From: CAYGHG01 sp964349515
GTDB lineage: Bacteria > Oederibacteriota > PGYV01 > CAYGHG01
NCBI GenBank assembly: GCA_964349515.1
Contig: CAYGHG010000070.1
Coordinates: 1 to 13,445 of the forward strand
Direction: 5' to 3'
Length of the DNA: 13,445 nucleotides
Of this stretch, positions 8,229-13,422 are shown piece by piece; the stretch's first letter is position 1; every line of letters starts with the position of its first letter. The translations under genes were made by a program, and so were the position numbers. The notes under the pieces are model-generated. The model searched no databases and was not told the origin of the DNA. It worked only from the letters and a program-made list of their open reading frames with translations.

Positions 8229-8996
8229 GTGATTAAAATTGACGGGTTTTTGCCTTCTGATGCAGAAAGTTGGCTTTGCAATCTTTCAAAAGATGAAATC
8301 GAGAATGGGTTGTTTCCTTTAGAACAGCTTTTGCAGGGCTCTTTTTATTACCCCTCTTCCGGAGTTGACGGCGGCCCTATACTCGATTTTTCATTTTACG
8401 TGCAAAGTTTTGTTTATGTTGACTATATTATCAGTAAAGAACGAGCTCTTCAAGAAATGGAATCTTTTGAAAAAGGCGGATATTCAGCTGTGGGAGTGCG
8501 CGATTTAAGAGAGCAGGATTTGAATCCTACAGGTTGGACGCCTAATATTATGCCGGACAAACAAGAAGACGAAAGACTTAATATGAATTTTTTAAAATTT
8601 CCTGTCCCTTATGCTGTTTGGGTTGTTTTTGAGCGTCATGCCGATAGACCGGAAACTCACGGCCCAAAGCGTTTTAGTTTGATTATGATGTGCGCTGATG
8701 GTGCTGCAGCCTATCAGGCGATTTATAACTCAAATGGATTATATCCGCGGTGGATTGCAATTATTCAACCGGGTACCGGCTTTGGATTTAACTATACTGA
8801 TTTTACAAATCAAAAAAAAATATTGTATAAAAGCGTCAGTGATAATTCGAGAGGCCGGCCGGAATTACTGGTATACGGAGGTTACGGAAAGAATTGTTAT
8901 AATACCCCCTGCTGGCAAGAGTATAAAAAATCAATTGCTGTTATAACGGGGTACTATCCGAAAAACGAAGGTGAGGTCGTGGTTTTTAAAAGATGA
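8229..8996 (+). CDS. Conserved-looking protein of unknown function, 255 aa
   Basis: The start is GTG at 8229, chosen because AAAAAAGGAGGA at 8212-8223 is correctly spaced. No signal peptide or membrane helix is evident, so it is probably cytoplasmic. Dense aromatic and glycine motifs look conserved: FYYPSSG-DG (39-48), FVYVDY (61-66), GWTP (102-105), WVVFERHADRPETHGPKRFS (131-150), DGAAAYQAIY (157-166) and IIQPGTGFGFNYTDF (178-192). They recall a family of bacterial hypothetical proteins with the same FYYPSSG-DG, YVDY and PGTGFG signatures, but I know no established function for it. An A9 run at 8812-8820 lies in codons for Q-K-K-I. It could be a slippage site, although the frame reads through intact here. 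The gene is more AT-rich than addBA and sits between two oppositely oriented heptamer arrays, next to the membrane metallopeptidase-like gene. Confidence 0.85.
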   Translation: MIKIDGFLPSDAESWLCNLSKDEIENGLFPLEQLLQGSFYYPSSGVDGGPILDFSFYVQSFVYVDYIISKERALQEMESFEKGGYSAVGVRDLREQDLNPTGWTPNIMPDKQEDERLNMNFLKFPVPYAVWVVFERHADRPETHGPKRFSLIMMCADGAAAYQAIYNSNGLYPRWIAIIQPGTGFGFNYTDFTNQKKILYKSVSDNSRGRPELLVYGGYGKNCYNTPCWQEYKKSIAVITGYYPKNEGEVVVFKR

Positions 8997-9105
8997 ACTG
9001 TAAAATTGTGGAAATTGCAGCGAATAACTCGTGTAAGCAGTTTTAGGTTTTTATTTAGATTATTAGTGTTTGGAATTTTTGAAGTTAAAAAGGAGTGTAT
9101 ATAGA

Positions 9106-9513
9106 ATGGCTGATTTGCTGATTGAATTTTTGCTTTTGCTCATAGTTCCCTGGGTGTATGTTCTGTTTGTGCCGACTTGTGTTTTAAAGGTAAAAAAAAT
9201 CCCTTTTAACAGAGTTGCAAGAGGCGTGTCTTGTATAGGCATAATTTTATTAAGGGAAGATTGTCACAATATGAGGACACTGCGGCATGAGAGTGTGCAT
9301 ATATTTCAGATGAAGAAATATTCCCCGCTTGGGCTTCTGGTTATTTATCTGTGTTTCTATGGATTTGAAATGATCAAGGCCATGTTGGCAGGCAAACGCT
9401 TTGATTTTTTGGAATCTTGGCATAGAAATCCTTACGAAGCTCAAGCGAACAGCAAAATGGATGATGATGAAATGAAACTGCCGGCATTATTTGGGCATAT
9501 ACCCAATAATTGA
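9106..9513 (+). CDS. Small membrane-anchored HExxH metallopeptidase-like protein, 135 aa
   Basis: The ATG at 9106 is chosen over an upstream in-frame TTG at 9070 because AAAAAGGAG at 9087-9095 gives good spacing. An N-terminal hydrophobic helix (about 4-24) is followed by a short soluble part with LRHESVHIFQ. This contains a zincin-type HExxH motif (H61, E62, H65). A second hydrophobic segment (about 75-93) and then NPYEAQAN follow, where E111 could be the third zinc ligand. This HExxH-helix-NPxE layout is known from small, poorly characterised membrane-associated peptidase-like proteins. Catalysis and substrate are inferred, and the protein is minimal for a protease. It lies 109 bases after the 255-aa gene on the same strand and may share its transcript. 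Both are AT-rich and are bounded by heptamer arrays. Confidence 0.75.
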   Translation: MADLLIEFLLLLIVPWVYVLFVPTCVLKVKKIPFNRVARGVSCIGIILLREDCHNMRTLRHESVHIFQMKKYSPLGLLVIYLCFYGFEMIKAMLAGKRFDFLESWHRNPYEAQANSKMDDDEMKLPALFGHIPNN

Positions 9514-9799
9514 GCGTCTGTGAGGCTTTAAGATTCTGTGGAAAGACATAAAACGAGAAACAGACAGGTGCGTGAAGTCCTTACGGCAAAGCAAAGTGGA
9601 GTGGTCTGTCTATACGGTGTTTTTGAACCTCGAACTGCGAACTGAGAACCGCGAACTGAGAACTGCGAACTTGTCCTTTTCTGACTCCTCAAACCTGACC
9701 CTATCCTCAAAAACCCCTTATTTTACGTTCCCACATCTCTGGCACGGAAATTTCTAATATATAACTGGAGTCAAATACTTCTGTTTTAGGAGGGAAGAT
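9514..9799. other. Intergenic region with inverted heptamer array
   Basis: This 286-base gap has no supported gene. It holds the reverse-oriented heptamer array (9625-9672) and a CTCCTCAAACCTGACCC-type tract (about 9685-9715). An AT-rich TAATATATAAC stretch (9755-9765) could contain a -10 box for the zinc-ribbon gene, but no matching -35 is evident. No terminator is visible after the metallopeptidase-like gene. Confidence 0.45.
9625..9672 (-). repeat. Heptamer tandem array 2, inverted relative to array 1
   Basis: Six adjacent units (CCTCGAA, CTGCGAA, CTGAGAA, CCGCGAA, CTGAGAA, CTGCGAA) run from 9628 to 9669 with partial units at both ends. In reverse complement they fit the TTCKCRG consensus of array 1, except for the slightly diverged first unit. 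Arrays 1 and 2 are therefore inverted copies enclosing the two genes at 8229-9513. Confidence 0.88.
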
Positions 9800-9964
9800 A
9801 TGGCGACGGTAGAGTGCGATAAGTGTGGTAAGGAGATAGGTTTTCAGAATATACTTTGGGTTTGCGAGAAGTGTGGAGCCAGATATTGCCATGCTCCTGC
9901 CTGTGGACAGGGGAAGACGTGTAAAAACGGCAGCTGCAGGGCGCGGCTTGTGAGGGTTCGCTGA
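9800..9964 (+). CDS. 54-aa zinc-ribbon protein with eight cysteines
   Basis: This short gene starts at ATG 9800 after a strong AGGAGGG at 9788-9794 (5-nt spacing) and ends with TGA at 9962-9964. Its cysteines are C6-x2-C9 and C22-x2-C25, the usual two-knuckle zinc ribbon, followed by C30, H31, C35, C41 and C46, enough for a second metal site. The product is basic and should be cytoplasmic. Such small ribbons commonly bind nucleic acid or mediate protein contacts, but nothing here fixes a role. Its TGA shares one base with the ATG of the ankyrin gene, which implies translational coupling and a joint function. Confidence 0.8.
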   Translation: MATVECDKCGKEIGFQNILWVCEKCGARYCHAPACGQGKTCKNGSCRARLVRVR

Positions 9965-10773
9965 TGGTCCGCGTTGATGAGACGCTTCATGTCCTTTTTT
10001 ATGGTGCTTTTAACGGCAATACAGCGCTTGTGAAACGGGCGCTTGACTCGGGTGCTAATGTCAACTGCATGGATATGGCAGGTATGACGCCTCTGGCTTA
10101 CGCAGTTTATGGGTGGCATGTGGAGACTGCGGCGTACCTGATATCGCGCGGGGCAGACGTAAACAAGCCCTCGCTTTATGACATGCGCAACGAACTGTAT
10201 TTATTCATATTATACAGGCCTGAAATGGATTTTGAACCCCTGACAGCACCCTGGGAGCTGCAATGCCCGGCATTTGGAAAAAAGGGGCACTCGCCGCTGA
10301 TGACCGCCATACACGTGGGCTGCGCGGAGGCTTTTGAAATGCTTTTAAAGGCAGGTGCGTGGACGGATTATTTTGCCTCTGACCTTACATACCCTCTTTT
10401 GCTCGCCGCAGATAAGGGTGATGAATATATGGTTACAGCACTGCTGAAAAAAGAAAAAGATGCAGCTCAGAAATACGCCTGGAGCGAGGCGGGCATAATA
10501 TGCACGGCAGTCGCACATGGCAGGCTGAATGTAGCAAAGCGCCTGCTCGAGGCAGGGTTTAATCCCAATGAAATCACATACAGCGGCGCCACGCCGCTCG
10601 CTGTGGCTGTGGAACACAACAGGCGCGAGATGGTCAGCCTGCTGTTGAAATGGGGGGCAAATACGCGCCTGAGGCCGACTTTTGGAGGCAGAGACATGGG
10701 GCTGCCTGTGGACAATGCAAAAGACCCGGTGATTGAAAAGATGATAAGGGCGGCGATGAAGGTGAAGAAATAA
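9964..10773 (+). CDS. Ankyrin-repeat protein, 269 aa
   Basis: A soluble protein built almost entirely of ankyrin repeats, which form protein-binding surfaces. Recognisable units are about 5-34 (LVKRALDSGANVN), 40-67 (GMTPLAYAVYGWHVETAAYL then SRGADVN), 108-135 (GHSPLMTAIHVG, EMLLKAGAWTD), 141-170 (PLLLAADKGDEYMVTALL), 177-202 (TAVAHGRLNVAKRLLEAGFN) and 208-234 (GATPLAVAVEHNRREMVSLL, KWGANTR). A stretch of about 40 residues (68-107) breaks the repeat pattern and may be a loop or a degenerate unit. There is no signal peptide or extra domain. The ATG at 9964 overlaps the zinc-ribbon stop by one base in TGATG, with a modest TGAGGG site inside the upstream gene. The partner protein is unknown. Confidence 0.9.
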   Translation: MVRVDETLHVLFYGAFNGNTALVKRALDSGANVNCMDMAGMTPLAYAVYGWHVETAAYLISRGADVNKPSLYDMRNELYLFILYRPEMDFEPLTAPWELQCPAFGKKGHSPLMTAIHVGCAEAFEMLLKAGAWTDYFASDLTYPLLLAADKGDEYMVTALLKKEKDAAQKYAWSEAGIICTAVAHGRLNVAKRLLEAGFNPNEITYSGATPLAVAVEHNRREMVSLLLKWGANTRLRPTFGGRDMGLPVDNAKDPVIEKMIRAAMKVKK

Positions 10774-10898
10774 TGGAACAAGAGGTGCCGTGGGAAGAAA
10801 AACCCCTCACCCCAACCCTCTCCGGGGGGCGGGGGAATGATGAAAAAAAACATTCCCCTAACCGATACCCCGGGATAGGGAATAGTGGTATAATTTAA
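10773..10898 (+). CDS. Questionable 41-aa ORF overlapping a palindromic repeat
   Basis: An ATG at 10773 overlaps the ankyrin stop by one base (TAATG), the geometry expected for a coupled third gene. After about ten residues (MEQEVPWEEK) the frame enters the intergenic repeat at 10804-10838, translated as PLTPTLSGGRGN. It then ends at TAA 10896-10898 inside the promoter of the next gene. It could be the remnant of a gene cut short by repeat insertion, or a chance frame. I lean to chance or remnant. Confidence 0.2.
   Translation: MEQEVPWEEKPLTPTLSGGRGNDEKKHSPNRYPGIGNSGII
10804..10838. repeat. Palindromic intergenic repeat, copy 2 (degenerate)
   Basis: This is related to the copy at 1768-1803: 16 of the first 20 bases match, and both share a GGAAT end. 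The inverted repeat is degraded here, with CCCTCTCC facing GGGGGGCGGGGG, so it no longer forms a clean hairpin. It separates the ankyrin gene from the beta-CASP gene promoter. Confidence 0.65.
10886..10894 (+). promoter_or_regulatory. Extended -10 promoter for the beta-CASP gene
   Basis: TG at 10886-10887, one base, then a perfect TATAAT at 10889-10894 form an extended -10 element. No -35 box is seen at 17-bp spacing (10866-10871 is TACCCC), which is typical of promoters relying on the TG extension. Transcription would begin near 10901, leaving a leader of about 17 nt that carries GAGGTGAT (10908-10915), a strong anti-Shine-Dalgarno match, before the ATG at 10918. Confidence 0.65.
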
Positions 10899-10917
10899 AA
10901 AAAATGCGAGGTGATAG

Positions 10918-12282
10918 ATGAAAATAACAGCTTATGGCGGTGCGGGAAAGATCGGGGGAAATAAGTTTTTGCTTGAAGCGGGAGGCGCGCGGATATTTTT
11001 GGATTTTGGTGAGCCTTTTGACCGGGGCGAGCCTTTTTATACCGGCATGGAATTTATGAAACCCAGAAAAAATCTGGGGCTTAAGGATTACTTTGAGTTT
11101 GATATGATCCCTCAGATAGAAGGGTTGTACGATGCGAAGCATCTTGTGAATACAAACCTGCCTTACAAGCCGCCTGCTTTTGACGCTGTCATCATTTCAC
11201 ACATACACTGCGACCACATGGGCGATATAGAGTGGATGGACGCGGGGATACCTGTTTATATGGGGCACGGCGCAAAGGCTTTAAACGACATATACAATGT
11301 CTGCTACCCGTATCAGTTCAGGCGCAAAGATAACGGAAATGTGCGTGAGTTTAAGACAGGGGATGTGATACGGATAAAAGAACTGGAAATAATGCCTGTA
11401 CACGTGGACCACTCCACGCCTGCGGCATATGGGTTTGTGATTAAGACGCCGGAAGGCACCATAACCTACACAGGCGACTACAGGATGCATGGTTTTAGGC
11501 CTGAGATGACGCGCGACCTGATAAAAGCGGGCGCAGGCTCAGACATACTAATGACCGAAGGCACGAGGATGAGGCCGCAGGAGGATGACGACCCTTTTAG
11601 AGAGGCGATAACCGAGAATGACGTAATGGAAAAGATGGCGCAGATGATGAAAGAGGAAAAAGGCCTGATACTCGCCGATTTTTCCGTAAAAAATATAGAC
11701 AGGCTGCGCAGCATGTATGAGGCGTGCAGGGCTTCCGGCAGGGTGATGATGATAAACCCCAGGACCGCGTATATCATGAAACATGCGGCAGCGTTATTTA
11801 CCCCAACCCTGCCTGACCCATTAAAAGACCCGCTTGTAAAAATATTCAGGAAAAACGCCGACAACGAGAGCGCGAGAGAGCTTTCCTGGGAAAAAGAGTT
11901 CCTTGCTTCGGCCGTAGGCTACGAGTGGGTAGCGCAAAACCAGGGCTCAGCCGCAATGCTGGTGACCGATACGGAGCTGCAGCAGTTAATAGACATAAAA
12001 CCGAAAGAAGGCAGCTTTATCTACTCCATGTCAGAACACTATATAGAAGGCGAGGACAACGAGGAAAAAAGAATAGCCCTCAACGCCTGGCTTGGCCACT
12101 TCAACATAAAATTCAAACAGGCCCACTGCTCAGGCCACGCCGACCGCGAGGCGATAAAAGAGATGGTAAATGGTATAGCCCCGGGCAGGGTAATCCCAAT
12201 GCACACAGAACATCCGGAGGAGTTCAAAAAACTGCATAAGGATGTGGTGGTTTTGGAGACGGGGAAGTTGTTGGAACTTTAG
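10918..12282 (+). CDS. Metallo-beta-lactamase/beta-CASP protein, RNase J type, 454 aa
   Basis: A metal-dependent hydrolase most likely acting on RNA in the cytoplasm. The N-terminal metallo-beta-lactamase fold shows HIHCDH (H95, H97, D99, H100), then VDHS with H165, and TGDYR with D187, the standard two-zinc ligands. The middle beta-CASP portion runs from roughly TEGT (E214) to about 390. The C-terminal return has CSGHAD (H407) and IPMHTEHPE (H429), matching beta-CASP motifs B and C of RNase J-like nucleases. It lacks the C-terminal extension of canonical RNase J (about 555 aa). An insert of about 40 residues lies between strand FLDFG and HIHCDH (about 40-80). The start is supported by the GAGGTGAT site. 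It has its own promoter and is followed directly by a heptamer array. RNA specificity is inferred; a DNA-processing or other role is possible. Confidence 0.88.
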   Translation: MKITAYGGAGKIGGNKFLLEAGGARIFLDFGEPFDRGEPFYTGMEFMKPRKNLGLKDYFEFDMIPQIEGLYDAKHLVNTNLPYKPPAFDAVIISHIHCDHMGDIEWMDAGIPVYMGHGAKALNDIYNVCYPYQFRRKDNGNVREFKTGDVIRIKELEIMPVHVDHSTPAAYGFVIKTPEGTITYTGDYRMHGFRPEMTRDLIKAGAGSDILMTEGTRMRPQEDDDPFREAITENDVMEKMAQMMKEEKGLILADFSVKNIDRLRSMYEACRASGRVMMINPRTAYIMKHAAALFTPTLPDPLKDPLVKIFRKNADNESARELSWEKEFLASAVGYEWVAQNQGSAAMLVTDTELQQLIDIKPKEGSFIYSMSEHYIEGEDNEEKRIALNAWLGHFNIKFKQAHCSGHADREAIKEMVNGIAPGRVIPMHTEHPEEFKKLHKDVVVLETGKLLEL

Positions 12283-12310
12283 TTCGCAGTTCGCGGTTCT
12301 CAGTTCGCAG
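12283..12310 (+). repeat. Heptamer tandem array 3
   Basis: Four units (TTCGCAG, TTCGCGG, TTCTCAG, TTCGCAG) begin on the base immediately after the TAG stop of the beta-CASP gene. They have the same consensus and orientation as array 1. The abutment with the stop codon suggests insertion or expansion right at the gene end. Confidence 0.85.
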
Positions 12311-12340
12311 TTTTGTTCTTGAAAGGCAGTAAAAAAACAG

Positions 12341-12366
12341 CAGAGACGGGCCTCTGCGCCCGTCTG
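12341..12366 (+). repeat. Hairpin repeat A
   Basis: AGACGGGC (12344-12351) pairs with GCCCGTCT (12358-12365) around the 6-nt loop CTCTGC. It is related to the inverted copy at 13369-13394, with 19 of 26 positions identical on opposite strands. Two neighbouring stem base pairs differ in a compensatory way while the loop is nearly unchanged. No T-run follows, so it is a poor intrinsic terminator. Confidence 0.75.
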
Positions 12367-12403
12367 TAGTTGCAGTTTGTTGTTGAATGTGCTCGTTAAA
12401 TTG

Positions 12404-12429
12404 TAGAGGCGGGTTTCAAACCCGCCTTG
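12404..12429 (+). repeat. Hairpin repeat C
   Basis: A perfect inverted repeat has 10-bp arms AGGCGGGTTT (12407-12416) and AAACCCGCCT (12418-12427) around one base. It shares the AGAG-R-CGGG...CCCG-Y-CT frame with hairpin A, including a compensating A-T to G-C change, but has a different centre. It is likely another member of the same dispersed palindrome family. Confidence 0.7.
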
Positions 12430-12507
12430 TATTTGGAGTTTGTTTAGTATTTCGGACATATCACAATATGAAATATACTTTTGGTGGTACCAGTTTGTGC
12501 TTTGTGT

Positions 12508-12535
12508 TTGGAATATGCTTTTTTGTATTTATAGT
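12508..12535 (+). promoter_or_regulatory. Weak promoter candidate for nuclease-like gene
   Basis: TTGGAA (12508-12513), a 16-base spacer and TATAGT (12530-12535) lie 33 bases before the ATG at 12569. Four of six and five of six positions match the sigma70 boxes. The region is AT-rich, so chance matches are likely. Confidence 0.3.
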
Positions 12536-12568
12536 ATGTTTGGCAAACTAAATTTTAAAGGAGAAAAA

Positions 12569-13294
12569 ATGGACAAGTTATTTTTAGTGAATGACGCAGA
12601 GAACAAAACTAATTATGCTTATTACGGAGAAAGAGGGATAATATCGGCGTACATGCAGAAGTTGTTTGTGGACGAAAAAGAACGCAAAGATTTTTTGCTT
12701 GTTATTCAAGATAAACATGGTGAACCGGTTTTTAAAGACTTAGTCAATTGCATAAGTACGATGACTGTTTTTAGCGAATTTTGTCTCGGAAACATAGGGT
12801 TTGGTAATCCGGATGGAGCCATATATTTTGAATGTGGAAACAGAAAGTTTTTTATTTTTGTGGAAGCAAAAATGGAATCGTATGAAGATAGCTGCAAAAA
12901 GGCGAGCAAAGATGAAGATGGTTATAATTCGACTATCAAAGGTCAATTGGAGCTAAAGTGGAGGTTTATCAATGCTGTTAGATCTAATAGCGAACACAAA
13001 CAGTACGTTGAAGAATCTGATGATGTTGCAGAGTGTTTTAAAGATGATTGCTATTACAAAAGAAATACAAAACTGAATAGAAGATTGCATAAAGATGACA
13101 ATTTGAATAAATTTATTGAAAAGTATATTAATAATGCGGAAATATATTTTTTGGCTATTACGTTGGAAACTGGTGGGAATCCATTTGTAACTAGATTCAA
13201 AGACTTTCCTGAAAACATTAAAGAAAGCTTAAATGTCTTGTGGTGCGATATGTTAATGATCAAAAGAAAAATTGAAAGCGAGTTAAAAAAGTAA
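12569..13294 (+). CDS. PD-(D/E)XK nuclease-like protein of unknown role, 241 aa
   Basis: The ATG at 12569 is preferred over the open frame from 12440 because AAAGGAG (12557-12563) precedes it. The upstream stretch is also an unlikely Trp/Phe-rich peptide. I do not recognise the family. The middle of the protein has a restriction-endonuclease-like arrangement: a helix with E70 (FSEFCLGN), GNPDGAIYF with D82, FFIFVEAK with E99 and K101, then GQLELKWRFI with Q126. This matches the E...PD...ExK...Q order of PD-(D/E)XK enzymes such as defence or repair nucleases. The C-terminal part (about 150-241) is charged, with a predicted-looking strand EIYFLAITLE. No methyltransferase or antitoxin partner lies beside it. 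Its base composition is strikingly AT-rich compared with addBA, and inverted hairpin repeats flank it, suggesting recent acquisition. The nuclease assignment is inference from motif order. Confidence 0.7.
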   Translation: MDKLFLVNDAENKTNYAYYGERGIISAYMQKLFVDEKERKDFLLVIQDKHGEPVFKDLVNCISTMTVFSEFCLGNIGFGNPDGAIYFECGNRKFFIFVEAKMESYEDSCKKASKDEDGYNSTIKGQLELKWRFINAVRSNSEHKQYVEESDDVAECFKDDCYYKRNTKLNRRLHKDDNLNKFIEKYINNAEIYFLAITLETGGNPFVTRFKDFPENIKESLNVLWCDMLMIKRKIESELKK

Positions 13295-13368
13295 ATTTAT
13301 TAATGATGTGTTTCATAAGTAGCAATAAGAGTTTTTTACAAAGTATTTAAAGGACAAAAGGCAAAAAT

Positions 13369-13394
13369 TAGATAGGCGCGGAGGCCTATCTCTA
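13369..13394 (-). repeat. Hairpin repeat B, inverted relative to A
   Basis: AGATAGGC (13370-13377) pairs with GCCTATCT (13384-13391) around GCGGAG. Read on the minus strand the loop is CTCCGC, one base different from hairpin A, and the stem carries two base-pair swaps (TA for CG). It lies 75 bases after the nuclease-like gene and ends exactly where the IS-like sequence begins. It has no T-run on the + strand. Confidence 0.72.
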
Positions 13395-13422
13395 GAGTAT
13401 GTCATAAAATTTGTGTAAATGG
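13395..13422. mobile_element. Possible IS256-family terminal inverted repeat, element truncated by window end
   Basis: The stretch starts GAGTATGTCATAAAATT and continues with TGTGTAAATGG. Its GTC-N3-AA-ATTTGTGTAAA layout resembles, from memory, IS256-family ends (G...GTCC...TAATTGTGTAAAA). The element would extend beyond 13445, and no transposase codons are visible in the remaining bases. IS256-type insertion makes an 8-bp target duplication, which here would be TATCTCTA (13387-13394) within hairpin B. Confirmation needs the sequence to the right. Confidence 0.45.

Larger units (their letters stand above)
12311..12568. other. Intergenic region with hairpin repeats upstream of nuclease-like gene
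   Basis: No gene is supported here, although the frame of the next gene is open upward to 12440. The stretch holds two hairpin repeats (12341-12366 and 12404-12429). An AT-rich segment follows with a weak promoter candidate TTGGAA (12508-12513)-N16-TATAGT (12530-12535), and then an AAAGGAG ribosome site at 12557-12563. Confidence 0.45.

Noticed and set aside
8698..8946. 82-codon + strand frame inside the 255-aa gene
   Set aside because: It is an out-of-frame shadow; the main frame carries the conserved-looking motifs and the ribosome site.
9070..9105. Upstream TTG start for the membrane metallopeptidase-like gene
   Set aside because: It would place the good AAAAAGGAG site inside the coding sequence; the ATG at 9106 has proper spacing.
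9528..9757. Short ORFs on both strands around heptamer array 2
   Set aside because: Their peptides are translations of the heptamer repeat and surrounding low-complexity sequence, and they have no ribosome site.
12341..12366. Hairpin A as an intrinsic terminator of the beta-CASP gene
   Set aside because: The stem is suitable but no T-run follows, and the sequence is better explained as a member of a dispersed hairpin family.
12440..12568. Upstream start giving a 284-aa nuclease-like protein
   Set aside because: The extra 43 residues are Trp/Phe/Tyr-rich with no ribosome site, whereas AAAGGAG sits just before the ATG at 12569. A signal or membrane leader is conceivable but less likely.
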